DNA of 64,000 nt from Saksenaea vasiformis B4078. Lineage: Eukaryota; Mucoromycota; Mucoromycetes; Mucorales; Saksenaeaceae. The DNA lies in contig JNDT01001905.1 in the NCBI GenBank assembly GCA_000697055.1, positions 1-64,000 on the forward strand, written 5' to 3'. Below, in pieces: positions 34,848 to 48,226 of the stretch. The position numbers and the translations under genes are program-made. The number at the start of each line of letters is the position of its first letter. Within the stretch, counting starts at the first letter, position 1. Below the pieces are notes generated by a model. The model did no database searches. It was not told the DNA's origin and was given only the letters and a program-made list of their open reading frames with translations.

Positions 34848-37800
34848 ATGATGGAGGGACATTTTCACAACGTAAGATACAACCGATGTTGTCCAACATG
34901 TATCATGACATTTTATGATACTGCTTTCCATAGCCACAAACGGGTGTCTCTTCCACATGGGTTCATGGAATTCACGTTGGAGGTCGCCGCGCCAGCAAGC
35001 AAGCGGTGGAGATAGACTACCATCAACAAGTTTACTACTATCCAGATGATGTACTCAACCTTTTGACGGGAAAAGTTTGCCTATCAGAATACATTGGAAA
35101 TTATACCGTTGATAAGATGGGGTACATACCAGGGACTCTACCATTGCCAGGAACACGCGCTTTCAAGACCGCCGCTGAGGCTGCCGAAAAGCGTTACGAA
35201 AGCTCACACGATGAAAAAAACGAATGGCACATTAACATACCCCGGCGATATGTTAGTCATGTCTAAATTCTGTTAAACAGATACTGATTCAATGTATGAT
35301 GATAGGTCTTATTTTCACCGGCTGCTCTGCGTCCGACACGAGATTTTAAAGAGGCTGTACTTTCCGCGTTGCAGAAGCATGGTACTTACGGAAAGCTTGT
35401 GGAATTGGAACGTGTTTTTCAGGAATACGGTTATTACTATCCATATTGGATTGTAACAGGTTATTATTTGACATGGCAAACGTACGTCTGATTTTATGAT
35501 GAAGGTGGCAAATTTTCGTACGAATCCGCCGAGCAGTTAACGTCTAGGGGAAGCTATGCCATCCGAAAAGTCCTCACGACATCAATGCAATGGAAAGCTT
35601 GTGGTACGGATTAATATCCAGATCCGCACATGCCATAACGCAATGCAATACATAGGTGGTGACTTGAGTCTACTTCATAACGGTCCTAACATAGAGGGAT
35701 GGCTTGAGAGCACCGCAACGTTTCAGGATTTTATCACGCCTCTTGACTTAAATCCGATTTACGATCTGCTGGACGATAGCGTTAGCTCCGAAGTAAAAAA
35801 ACTATATCACATTGCATATAAACAAATGACAGCTCATGATCAACCTGCTCCAGAAGTTGGCGATAGTTCCACAGGTGCTCTCATTAGACTTTTGAGAAAT
35901 CGTCGACAGGGTGGAATTGCGAAAGGCGTTCATTTCGGTGGAGCATTGTCAGGAGAAGATACAGTGGAGCTAATCAACGAAAGTGATATCGCCAAACTAA
36001 TAAGATCGGTGACATTGGGCGGCAAACCTCGCATTGAATGCAAAGTTCTCCGCACGGCCTTAGGCACTGTCCCTAGCAACCACGCTTTTCTTCCCACAGA
36101 CTTCCCTGACGGGGCAGTAGAGGACTCTGGATTTATGAGAGCTGCCATATCCCGGTACATAGAAGAAAATGGAGGAGAACTACAAGCATCCACATGTGGA
36201 GTGAATTATTTTGTGCTCTATGTCACATATCGAGAGGTTAGTAAGTAAGCTAAAAGCGAGCGGGCTTTGCTTAAATCGGTGGACAACGGACAGACCGTCA
36301 GATCGGCCAATGTCTTACTATACGTAGCTGTCCATTACCGGCACTAAGTATATTTTACAATAGTTAACAATCGATTCCGAATATATCAAGCCAAACGAAG
36401 AATTTAAAAAGGGCATTGTTAATGCGTTAGCCATGGACTCAGAGAAGGAGAAATATCAAAGGTTACAAGAAGTGTTTGGCCGATTTGGGTATTACTATCC
36501 CACGACAATTGCCCTCGGTAAGCAAGAACGGATCTCTTTTGCTATATATATGAATCATTACTTCTTTTTCTGCCACAGGCGGACGGATCCTCTATCAACT
36601 CTCACCAACCGACCCACCAGCAAGCTGGCTTGAAGAAAATGGAATACAAGCTATTGACAGGGCGCTTACAAAGGACACTTATATTCACGATACGATTCTC
36701 GAGAAAATAGGTAATTCTTTTTTGTAAGAAGACATCGAGAATTTATAATTAATGATTGAATTAATGGGAAAGGTGGCGGCTCGTCATTTACCAAATGTCA
36801 AGAGTGGATTGATTCTATCCAAACGAATCAGGCCAGGATTCAGTTTCGGTCGATGGATCCCATGTACAATCTGCTAGATGAAGAACTTCGCGCTGAAATC
36901 AGAAGAATATATGATCAAGATTACAAGTATCTTGACGAGTTTCCGGAGCTTCCGAGAGGGATCCATTTTGACGGGTCTGAAGCAGAAAAACAAGCAGTGG
37001 AACTTGCTAATAATAGCATCTTCACAAAAATGATGATGCTAAAGAGATTTACCGGTCAACCTAGCTTGGAGCACGTTGAAAGATCTACGACAACTAGAGC
37101 AAACATAGGAAGATACGCATCATTGGACATCGAGAAGGACAGTGAGCTACCAGGAAATCATGGTTTTAGGGCAGGTGCAGAAGGAACATACGGTGAACGC
37201 AGCTTAGTTCGTTTAAATCAACATGGCAAAACAGGCATAACGTATCACACAACCTACGTGACGTGCAAGGAGGTCAGTATCTTCTTAAACCATAGCATCA
37301 AATCTAACAAAGGTGTAGCTGCATTTCTATGGTGATTTTATTCAAGCAACTAGTCAATTCAAAGAAGCTATACAAAAAGCTCTACGCGTAGGAGAGGAAG
37401 ATTATGACACATATAATGCATTACAGGACGTGTTCCAACAATTTGGGTACTACTATCCCTCCAGCATGCGATTTGGTAACAGAAGAATGCGTTTTGACCA
37501 ATAGGACACTCACTTTTTGGCATAGGAGGACGTATCGTGTACGAAGTTCCTCTAATCCAAGACGAAAAAGAGCCTACTGTTAAGAAGACTGCCCTTGACA
37601 ACTTGTTTAAGACTCGTACCGCTGAAAAAGCCGACGATGGCCCAATCTTACAAGAAATCACACAGTCCGAGGAAAATACGGAATCTGAAGAAGCTGAACC
37701 AAAAGAATCAACGCAGGAGTACAGTGGCGCCATTATGAAGTTTGAGAATAGGATTTCTAAACAAACGGTAACGACAACAGTCGCAAAGTCACTTCAAAAA

Positions 37801-40175
37801 AGCAATTATTGGGACGCCACTGGTACGTAAATTATAACATTGTAAGAAACGCACTGAACGTACGACCATCACGTAAGGTGGCGATTCGCAGCTGCTGTTG
37901 TGGAACGACGTGAAAAGCTGGACCGATACAGTGGAAAGGAGCCAATCGATTACGCAGTTAAAGGGCCTGAAGCCGCTTTACGAGTTGTTAGACGAAGAAG
38001 AACGCCATAAAGTGCAACAGACGTACGAGAACATTATTCTTATGGACGATTATATATGCTACAATTATATGTTGAGTTTGGATCAATTCGGTATTCGAAA
38101 AAGCTATTGCATGAGTATCCCAAGCACCGTTGTTCCTGTATGTGGAAAAAATAACTAGTGCGCATTATACTGATATACTGTTTTACAGACTGAGGAGGTA
38201 TACAATACGCTATTAAGCAAGACGTTTATGGATAGTACCACTGCCATCGAATTTTGCCGGGACACTTGCGCGGAAGCTGGCTTTCCGGTTACAGAGGAAA
38301 TCGTTACTCAAAAAGTAAGATACGGGTACGCAGATACACTATTCTGAATACCCTTATAAAGTTAATATGTGTTTACTGTTCACATCACGTACATGTGGAC
38401 AAGGCGGCGAAAAGGTCGCACGAAGACTCGTCGTTAGCAAGCGTTTGTTTGTGGGGCGTAATTCTTTCTCAAGATGACGGGGCGGAGTGGAGATTTCAGA
38501 AATTCGTAGATCCAGAGCAATCTTTTCACAACCACAGTATAACGGATTCCAAAGACGAAGACAACCATGTCAAACATAATACAAAGCTACCGTATCAAGT
38601 TGGTGACCAAGAGAGGGTAGTCCCTGTGCATATCAAATTCTTTGTTGGACGTTCCACATGCGATCCAAGCGACTCTGGTGATCGCTACGTGAGATACGGT
38701 GACATTATTCGTGTGACGCATCTTCGGTTTGAGGACGAACCCAGCACCGAGAGTGAATCCCGTTGTCTACAAATTAGCGGGGAGACCTTTCCAGATGGGA
38801 CATTTGAGGTGCGGCCAGATGACCCAACCACGGCACTAAAAGACCCAGAACGACTGATGCCGAGCTTTGAATGGTTTATATGCAGTATATTAAGCTGGAA
38901 TATTTATTTGTTCTGTGTAGGAAAGTTGTACGTCTTTCAGCAGAAGATGCCCACGGAGAAGGTGAATCGGGCGGTGATGAATCGAGTGAAGAAAGCACTA
39001 GAGACCGCGAATCTGAATATATTTCCGATGAAGCCGCACAGAATATGCCTATACATCTAAGATCAAGCAAACAAGCTGATGATGCAATATCAAAGATAGA
39101 TACCCCTGACTACGTTCGAAATGGTGATATCATTGCGCTCGAAAATCAGGCGGTTATTGATGGCCGCAGAGCATATCTATATTGGTCCTCCGGATGGTAC
39201 CGCGGGAAGATTCTGGAGCATAATCCAGAACTGATAGATACCACCATTGGATGGCGCGTTAGTTTATATAACCAGTACAAAGCAGTTAAAGACCAGATGT
39301 ATCTCCAAAAGGCCGATCCTTACGAGGAGTTTATATTGGAGCATATTAAAACCCGTGCAGCTGCAGATGATCCAGAGTGTCTGCTTCTTCTGGGCCAGGC
39401 TTATATGTACGGTTTAAGAGGATTGGAAATCGACAGGTCAGAGGCAATGGAGTACCTCACAAAAGCATCAAACCGAGGACGGCGCGAAGCTCTCTACGAA
39501 ATTGGGAAATTCTGGTGGAGCATCAAAGAATATCAGAAGGCTGTGCAAATTTTCGAAGAACTAACACGATTTCCGGTGTTTGAGGCGTGTCGACAGCTTG
39601 GTGACATTTACCACACAGGACTTATTTCTGTAGAGACAGGTTACAGGCTACCGAGAGATCACAACGTAGCATTTATGCATTATTCTATTGGAGGTATATA
39701 CGGGGATCCAAAATCGGCACTATCAGTTGGTGAATACCTGGAAGAAGGGTGCCAGAGTGACTTTGGCGTTGATCATGAGAGGGCTCTGCGATGGTATGAG
39801 TTTGCTAGTAACAGTGGTGGTGGTTCGTCTGCAGACCTAGCACTCGGCAAGGCTAAGCATACGTTGGCAAATGCGTCGAGTGATCAGTCAGAAGCGGAGG
39901 AACTTCGAAAGGAAGCCTACCAGGCCTTCGAAAAGGCAGCCATATCAGAGCCATACGCTAAGTTTATGATAGCTGTATACCATTTGAACGGCTGGGCAAG
40001 CGGAGAAACTGATTCCACCACCGGATTTGAAATTCTTTTGAGTCTCGTGGAATCTGGTCTTATCATGGTATTACAAGGAATATCTACGTGCTATGAACGT
40101 GGTGTTGGGGTTGAAAAAGATCAAACGAAAGCATTAGCGTTCCGAGAATTAGCAAATAGAATGGAAGGAAACTAG
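34848..40175 (+). CDS. Giant multidomain protein: three MACPF-like modules, FAR1-like zinc finger, Sel1 repeats
   Basis: The start ATG at 34848 opens a 24-nt exon that splices at 34934 in phase. Further exons follow to the stop at 40175, perhaps 1,500 aa. Three modules repeat one order: FKEA(V/I)..AL, then Y..L..VF..(F/Y)GYYYP (35426, 36487, 37445), then GG(R/K), then a GG-W segment with P(I/M/L)Y.LLD. The FGYYYP...LGGRI stretch resembles the YGTHY-LGG core of MACPF/perforin-like proteins. From about 38190 FCRDTCAEAGFPVTEE and CLWGVIL...W.F...FHNHS look like a FAR1/WRKY-type zinc finger. Next come two YVR.GDII segments, then Sel1-like helical repeats from about 39360 (e.g. CYERGVGVEKDQTKALAF). 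Several internal junctions are tentative. Function is unknown; pore activity is not implied by the weak MACPF match. Confidence 0.65.
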
Positions 40176-40593
40176 TAATCATGTTTCAATAAACAGCAAA
40201 TCTATCATTCCCTTATTCCAGCACGTTTCCTTTTAAAGAGGAATCTTGCATGATATCCAGAATTTTGGTTCTGGTCCAGCTACGACAAACATCGTGTTTA
40301 GAACTGATCATCTCTACAATAACTACCTCTAATAAAACTCCCCCAAGTCGTGAGTCATATCCGATATTTTAACAATGTTTAACTTATTTATCTCAGCTCA
40401 AATCTGAATTCCTTTATGGATGTAGAACTTATTTCGATCAGCATAATTTGTCAATCAATGGACAGTGAAGGTACCAAGAGTACTCTTCGTTCTTCGCCAA
40501 TTTTCAATTGTCAATGCGGGGAGGTGACTGTTTCCCGAAACCGCCAACAGTTCTCGTACCAGGGCCTCTGATCGCGTTTTCCCGACGATTCCG
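40176..40593. other. Intergenic
   Basis: Short spacer between tandem genes; I see nothing in it beyond flanks. Confidence 0.4.
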
Positions 40594-41922
40594 ATGATGA
40601 CTTCTATGCAACTTTATGTCTGGGGTCCGGCCTTGAACGCGCCATCGATTGATCCCAAATGCATTGTCATCGAGTCAAGTCTAAGACTTTTGCACATTGA
40701 TTACACTGTCGTACATGCGAACAACCCACAGACCAGTCCAACAGGTAATAGGTTATTCTGCGTCTCCTCTTGTTCATGTATTGTTTTATCAGGCGAATTA
40801 CCATTGCTTAAGGATGGTTCGACTTGGGTAGCAGGCGTTGATAGAATCTTGAACCATTTGGCGAAGCGAGATCTAGATGCCAACGCTATTTTATCGGCAG
40901 AAGAGAAAGCAGAATATCTTGCGTAGGTTTCCAATTCTAATACGAATCCGACTCACTCTTTTGATATAGTTATGCTTCACTCGCTCAAGAAAATTTGTAT
41001 GATTGCATGGTATGATATGCTGAGGATCAGACAAAATGTGATACTTATCCTTGATTTTCAGCTTTACACTTGGTACGCAGACACGACCAATTTTATCAAA
41101 AATATTCGCCCGACATATGCCAAGCTTTTGTCGTTCCCTTCGCGTTACCTTGTCCCAATTCAGCTGAAGAATGATGCCAAGGCACGCTTGGCAAGATACG
41201 AAGTCGAAATTAAGAGTGACGACACTGGCTTGCCGCAAAATGAGGTGGAAGAGATGAAAGAATTGCAAAGAACGGGATGGCATCATGCAAGTAGCACTTG
41301 ACATAGAAATATATCTGACTTCGCATGTAGATGTATCGTTTGGCACGAGAGACATATGGCGTTATTGATAATAAGCTGGGCGAGAAAGATTACATGTTTG
41401 GCGAACGGTAAGAGACGACATCGTCAGTCAATGATCATAATGCAATGTAATTTTTAAAGGGCTACGCTATTGGATTGTGTCGTATTTGGCTATCTTTCAT
41501 TGCATCTATATCCAGACTTGGCACACGGACGACTTCAGCACATTTTAACGCATGAATATCCACGCCTAGCGCAGTTCTGTCATCGGTTCAAGGACACTTA
41601 CTTTTCGGATGAGCAAGCAGTATCTGAACCAGCTGAGGATGTTCCGTCGTTGTGGCGAACTATTGTGAACAATCCTCGAACAGTCTTCAATAACGTGAAA
41701 GACAGTATTGTAGCTTACATGGGAGATACTGAGACGGAAAAGAACAAGAGCCAATCGCAAATCGAGTTTGAGCGAAAACGACTATGGTCTATTACCGGAG
41801 GTGTCATGTTCTTGCTGGCCTACGTTGTTTACAATGGTATTATCCGTATAGAGCTTGAGGACGATGAAGAATATGATGATGGCGAATACGATATTGATTA
41901 TGACGAAGATGATGAATTGTAG
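40594..41922 (+). CDS. sam37: Sorting and assembly machinery subunit Sam37 (metaxin family)
   Basis: Exons 40594-40744, 40793-40922, 40970-41009, 41062-41286, 41331-41407 and 41460-41922 give 361 aa. The N-terminus is the thioredoxin-like Tom37/metaxin domain (MQLYVWGPALNAPSIDPKCI, GELPLLKDGSTWVAG). The GST-C-like half follows (LYTWYADTTNF, ATLLDCVVFGYLSLHL, HEYPRLAQFCHRF). A C-terminal membrane anchor (GGVMFLLAYVVYNGII) is followed by a very acidic tail. Sam37 helps Sam50 fold beta-barrel proteins in the mitochondrial outer membrane and couples it to TOM. Intron 4 starts GCAAGT, a GC-AG intron; any GT alternative breaks the frame. Confidence 0.9.
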
Positions 41923-42146
41923 CATAGAAATTGAGTTCCCTTAAAACATTGACGCTCGCAGAGACCAAAAAGTTAACGGTTCCTGCATTATCTCCGCAAT
42001 AAAACTGTGACAGTAAAAAACTCACTTGGGCCCATTGGCCTTAATAACACCAGCGTGTCTTTTCTTGTTGCTTACGGCCTTCATGAACCCGTCCTAATTA
42101 ACTTTCTACCTAGTTAAAGCTCTATTCTTACCATTTGCATGTCAAT

Positions 42147-45100
42147 ATGTTGCCTTCTAGGAATCCTAAGAATTCCCCGCAAAAATCGTCACCTGCTAGT
42201 CAAATGCAAGTGATCACGGAATGATACGATTCGCTCACCTGTCCATTAGGTCATCTCAGTCGGAGTCGCCATCCGTTTCTGAGAACACGTCTTCACTTCT
42301 TCAATCCCCATCATTATCACGACATGCAACTGCGTCACCTCTATTACCGATAAATTCCACTATGAAAAATGCTAACCCGACATTACATTCTACCACGCCT
42401 TCTATTCATTCAGAAATTGCCGAAGCCATATCTGATGCAGAAGTCTCTGCACTTCGTACGACCATACCTCTTTTTGATTCTTCACCACCACCCGAGCAAG
42501 AGTTGTCACCATGGCAGCCATTAGCCATATCAGCCCATGACAATTCTCGTCACGATCAACTCTACGACACACAGCGACCGATATCCGATGCCCCACTTTA
42601 TTCACCGTTAACATGTGAGGAACTTGGCTATCGTCCTCTTAACGTTTCGGAGGCACTTTCGTACTTGGATCAAGTGAAATTGCAGCTTGCGGAACAACCT
42701 GAGGATTATGACGAATTCTTAAATATCATGAGAGATTTTAAAAGTGACGAGTAAGCTTACCGTTATTTATGATTAATGAGTTTACGTTACTTACAACTTA
42801 TCTGTAAAGCGTTAACGTGTCCGGCGTCGTTCAGCGTATCACTTGTCTCTTTAAAGGATACCCTTCCCTTGTATATGGATTTAATGCGTTTTTGCCACCC
42901 GGTTACCGCATAGAGTGCAATGAAGGGAGGGAAAAAGATGATGTTCATAACACGTCATTAACAGGCGAGACGAGATCATCGTATTTACCGGAATCACAAT
43001 ATTCAATATATCAACTTTATAATGACATACAGAAACAATCGAAGCATGCGTACCCACATCCTTCTAATCGTGAACCAGTACAATTCAGCTGCGCTATCAA
43101 TTTTATCAATAAGATAAAGGTAACTGCTACCTTACTCCTCATGACACAATTTGGTTGACCGAGTTTCAGAATCGTTTTTCCGACGATGAAAACAAGTACG
43201 CGCAGTTTATGTCCATACTGAAAAGATACATGTCATGTGAGAGTCAGATTGACGAAGTAAGCAAAGGACAAAAAAGATGAACCTTTGCCCACTTAATCCT
43301 GTTTGAGCACAGGTTCGTTCAGAGGTGAAGGCGTTATTTCAAGGATCTCATGACATATTGGAAGAATTTGAGCAGTTCCTGCCACAGAAATTGCATCAAA
43401 GGTCAAGTGAATTGATGGCATCGTATATGAGTTTATCTGGTAAAATAGCCAAAAAGAAGACCTAGTTTGATGATTGATGTAATTGGCGCGGCAATAGATG
43501 CACGAGTCGTCAGAACAAGCTGCATGTCAGAGTCAGAAGGCGCGCAAGAGAAGAAGAAGCGGTCGAACGCTGTCCTTGTCCCTGAAATTTCAAAGGTATG
43601 TACCTACTAGCATGCTACTCTGTTAACAAATTGGAGATAGTCTACAAAAAAGTCCAAGATCGATCACAGTTCCGATGCCGAATTCACTGGTGGTTTTGAC
43701 TCTGCTGATCTTTTCGATGATGAAGCGGAAGCGACAATTACAATGGAAGAATCAGAGTTTTTTGATAGTGTGGAAGCGTACATTGGAAACAAGACCACAT
43801 ACGATGCATTTTTGAAGTTACTGAATTCATTCAGCCAGCGTATTATCGACCGAAATACTCTCATCGAACGTGCGGAAAGTTTCCTTGGAGGTAACGAAGT
43901 GTTATTCTCTTGGTTTAAATCATACGTGGGCTATGGTGATGCCGGGAAAAGTATCTGCCCTGCGTTGATAAGCAAGCCTGAAATAACCCCGTCCAAAGCT
44001 TGCGGACCAAGTTACAGACTTGTACCGAGATCTGTATGACCGTAGCCTGGAAATCGAACAGATGCTAACTGTCATTTAGTGGCAAAACCAGAGCTGTTCC
44101 GGGAGAGATCCACTCTGCTGGGAAGTTCTAAACGATGAATACGTGTCGCACCCGACTTGGGCCAGTGAAGACAGCGGATTTGTATCTTCCAAGAAGAGCC
44201 AGTTTGAGGAAGCCTTGCACAGAATTGAAGACGAACGGTAATTGCCAAGTATTTCTTTTCAATTGACTGAGTAGCGAACTAGACACGAGTACGACATGAC
44301 GATCGAAGCCAATCTAAACACAATCGCACTTTTGGAACAGATACAGCAACAACTGTCGTCTCTAACAGTAGAAGAGAAGGAAGATGTATGCTTACTTCCG
44401 GACCTTGGTGGTGCGCCCAAAACAATATATCAACGTGCCATTAGAAAAGCGTTTGGAAACGAAAGAGCAACAGAGATCATTGAACATCTACACAGCAAAC
44501 CTGTTCAAACCGTTCCGGTTCTTATTAAACGTCTCAAACAGAAAGATGAGGATTGGAAACACGAACAGGTAATACCTGTATTCTTTGGCAATCCATGCTC
44601 AACTTAGCCAACAGCATGAACGGAACAAAGTCTGGCGAGAACTCGAGTCTAAAAACTATTACAAAGCCCTTGATTATCGGAGCATATCATTTAAAGTTAC
44701 CGATAAAAAAGCTACGTCGCGAAAAACGCTCATCAATGAGATACAAGCGCTGCATCTCGAGCAGGCACAAAAACACGAGAATATCTTCTCTCTTTGGCGA
44801 GCGGAACCTCAATACACCTTCCTGTTTAAAGACAGGGAGATATTCAGAGATATATCACGGCTACTGTCTATCTTTCTTGAGAGACAACTTATTTATAACG
44901 TGGAAGAATGCCGGCGAATGCGGTTATTTGTCGAGTCATTTCTACAGCGTATCTTTGTGGAAAACGAAAATAAGGTATCGATGAACATATTACAACATAG
45001 CAAAGACAAATCAGCAATGGACCATTCGACTGCACAATCTCCCTCCAATCAAACACAAATTAATTTCCTGGGAAACGATGTGATTTATTGTTTCTTCCGC

Positions 45101-46261
45101 TTGTATCAGGTAAGTGAAAGATGTTGAAGGAGCATGCGACTTATCAATGTAAATCATGTGTAGATGGCATACGAACGACTCTTAAGGATGAAGACCTTGG
45201 ACCTGGAATATCAGAAAAATCCACGAAAGGCAAAACGAGAAAACAAAGCAGAACTGCAGTTAGATATCAGGAATAAGCGATATCACGGTATGCAGTTCAG
45301 ATAGGAAGCCATTGACGTTGATATTTGTTGTAGCCGTGCCAATGGACTTCACTCGCGGTTACTATAACGCATTGCTTCATTTAATCGAGAGTCTTTTTTC
45401 CGGAGTTACTGATCCATCAGTATTCGAGGAGTGTTCTCGTTACATATTCGGCACTCACTCGTATTTGATGTCGACCATTGATAAACTTATTGCATCGATT
45501 GCTCGGCAGGTAAATTGTACGTTGAAGGAAGAGGGACTTTAACATGTAGAAATAGGTGAACCACATAGTGACAGAAAGCAAGCCGAGGAGTTTGACGGAT
45601 TTGTTTAAACGATATCACAAACAAGGAAAATGCAGAACAAATGGCTTACTAGGTGCATACGTAATCTCCGCACAAGAGATCATTGAACCGGGTGACAACT
45701 TGTATCATATTGCCTATGTAAGTACTCGCTCTATTAGCAGTAGCGGTTGCTAATGCTTGCCTTGCAAGAACGTGGAGAATCAGGCGTTGTCTATACAATT
45801 ACTTGGAGAGGACGAAGAAGTCTTTGAGACAGGAGAGCAAGACGGCTATAATGAATACATTTCAAGCTACAGTAACTGGAGTGCTGATACGACGGGAGTG
45901 AATCAAGATGATATAGCGCAAGCGTTTCTAAAAAGGTAGACATCTACATTAGTATTCTCTGACTGAACTGCTTTCCAGGAATTTAAGGCAGCCGATACGT
46001 GAGCTTGAGAACAGTGAATATTATATGTATTCCGGCCTTAGGTACAAAATATGCCGGGAAACATATCATATGTTCTGCGCCATCGGTTCAACAGATGCAT
46101 TCGCCCACCGCAAACGTAAACCGATTCATCCTGTGGAATCACGATCGAAGTGGAAGAGATGGTTGGAATCAGACGCAGGCTGGAAACGCGGAGTTCAAGA
46201 GGTCGATGAGACCGAAAGTAAGACACGGGAGCTTCTAGCGAATGGGAATCAAGAAGAATAG
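42147..46261 (+). CDS. sin3: SIN3 transcriptional corepressor scaffold
   Basis: Fifteen exons join in phase to 1,139 aa: 42147-42209, 42260-42750, 42810-43119, 43170-43256, 43313-43439, 43498-43595, 43641-44033, 44080-44237, 44283-44568, 44615-45109, 45164-45287, 45334-45509, 45556-45717, 45769-45935 and 45979-46261. After a Ser/Pro-rich N-terminus come PAH1 ([29 protein letters not shown]), PAH2 (FINKIKNRFSD, FEQFLP) and PAH3 ([20 protein letters not shown]). The histone-deacetylase interaction domain follows: [39 protein letters not shown]. The C-terminal Sin3 region ends in [16 protein letters not shown]3 holds the Rpd3-type deacetylase complex together. Confidence 0.95.
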
Positions 46262-47138
46262 GCTGTAGCGGTTCTATCAATCTAGCACTTTAAGTATACG
46301 TACACCACTTAATGAACAGTAGTAACGGTCAGAATACTCTTCAAGGCTTTTAATTACAAAACCGTCTTCTGATATCATATATGTTATGGCGGAATGTCAT
46401 CTGTTGTATAGGGTTGTGAAAACCCAATTTTCTACTTCGCCGCGTTATCCGAGAGGGAAAATGCCTGCTCGCTTGTGAATGATCCATTTCGGGCTCTGAC
46501 GCAGCAATTATCAGTAATGATGTCCAAACCACTACTATAAAATATGTTCAGATAGATCTCTCAATGCATTTGACACCAGCTACTCCAGAAATGATCTATG
46601 TAGGGCCATATCTCGCGGTAGCATGCTATCCGTTGGCCACCCTTGCCAAGGCTTTTCTGAATGGCCCAGCTTATTGAACGTTTTTGGCCAGGATTATCTT
46701 CTTGTTACAATCACGCACTCTTCATAGAATCTTTTTTGCGTGTCCGATAGGTTCATTGGGTTGATGTCGGTTAAGAGTACTTTTCAGTTAACTTTGTAGG
46801 TACGGCTCATTCACACGTCATATCCTCCGTCTTCCTGGTGATTCCTAGCACTCCTTTCTCAATACGCGACACGTTTCTTCTCATTTTCTCGCCTTTTATT
46901 TTTTTATTCATTTGGTTCGTTCCCATTCTACCTCTTGTCTTGCATTGAGGGTTTCTTGGCACGTATCTCTGATGCGTGATCTATAAAAGCAGATGGTAAC
47001 CCCGTCCTTAAACAAAGTCCGCTAGTCGCACCCGAGTAAAGGGCCAAAAAAAAAGTGGGATGCGTTGAAAAAGGCGAAAGCCCTCTTGTTGCCCTTGCTT
47101 TTTTTTTTACCGCTTTCCACATATAATTTTAAAACAAC
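46262..47138. other. Intergenic with cofilin promoter
   Basis: A TATA box TATAAAA lies at 46982-46988, about 150 bp upstream of the cofilin ATG. No other gene is seen. Confidence 0.5.
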
Positions 47139-47761
47139 ATGGTAAGTCTTTTTTTTTTCTAGTGACCTCTCCCATAGTATCTGACACACCTGCTTTCAAG
47201 TCATCTGGTGCACAAGCTACTAAAGAATGCGTTGACTTGTACTCTGACTTGAAGCTTAGAAAGAGCTACAAGTACATCATCTACAAGTTGACAGGTAAAT
47301 CTGGTTTAACGTGAGAACGCAGTTGACAGATTTCCAGATGACTTCTCGGAGATCGTTGTCCACAAGTACGCTGAGCCTACTGCCACCTATGATGATTTCT
47401 TGGCTGAGCTTCCCGAAGACGAACCTCGATATGCTGTTTATGATTTCGACTATGAAAAACCTGGTGAGGGCATGAGAAACAAGATCACCTTTTACTCCTG
47501 GTAAGCTCTCTTCAAAGGCAAAAAGTTGGAAAAGCAAACGGTGGTACCTTTTATAGGATTCCTGATGTCGCCCATATTCGTAAGAAGATGGTTTACGCTG
47601 CAAGCAAAGACGGTATTCGCAGGAAATTGGATGGTGTCGCTGTTGAGATCCAGGGAACGGAACTCCCCGAGGTAAACAGACCAATAGAAACTGTTGATAG
47701 GTGATTAAAACCGCTTTAGGTTGACTACGCTGCTGTCCTTGAGAAGGCAGAGCGCAAGTAA
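47139..47761 (+). CDS. cof1: Cofilin (ADF family actin-severing protein)
   Basis: The exons are ATG at 47139-47141, then 47163 or 47178 to 47294, 47338-47500, 47557-47671 and 47720-47761, about 150 aa. The second exon reads [20 protein letters not shown], later [39 protein letters not shown] and [16 protein letters not shown]. This is the full ADF-homology fold with the actin-binding long helix ([11 protein letters not shown]). Cofilin severs and depolymerises F-actin. A start exon of just ATG is common in this family. However, ATG followed by GTAAGT gives phase 0, while exon 2 needs phase 1; one base is missing or the first junction is not as I read it. Confidence 0.9.
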
Positions 47762-48226
47762 GGTTATTTTACACGTAGTAGGATGGTGATTTCAACATTG
47801 AATATAACAAAGGACTAAGAAAATAACTAAAGAAAAGCTGTTGTCTACATTTCTTACTGTGTGACACCTAAGCCAAGTCGTACTGCGCTGACGTTTTTTA
47901 ATCTCAGAAAGTATAGTGCGACTGGGATGCGTTCTTGGTTCTCCTGCAATGGACTATCTCTTTGCAGAGCAGAAACTTCCGCCTCCTTTTCCCTGTTTTC
48001 TTCCCCTTAAGCAGGTGTGTGCACCAGGGTCTTTCTCGATAGTCAAAAAAAAGGTAGAGAATAGCTTTTAAGAAATAAAACAAAATTCCCATAGATGGGT
48101 ATCATCATTGACATGTATTAAACTATCTCCATTGGAGGGGAGTTGTTTATCTTTCGGAAAAAGGGTGCGAGTAGAATGTGCGCAGATTGAATCAGCTGGG
48201 AGGAACGGTATTGCGGAGACGGAATT
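47762..48226. other. Intergenic between convergent cofilin and SDS3-like genes
   Basis: 3' flanks only; no gene is seen. Confidence 0.4.
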
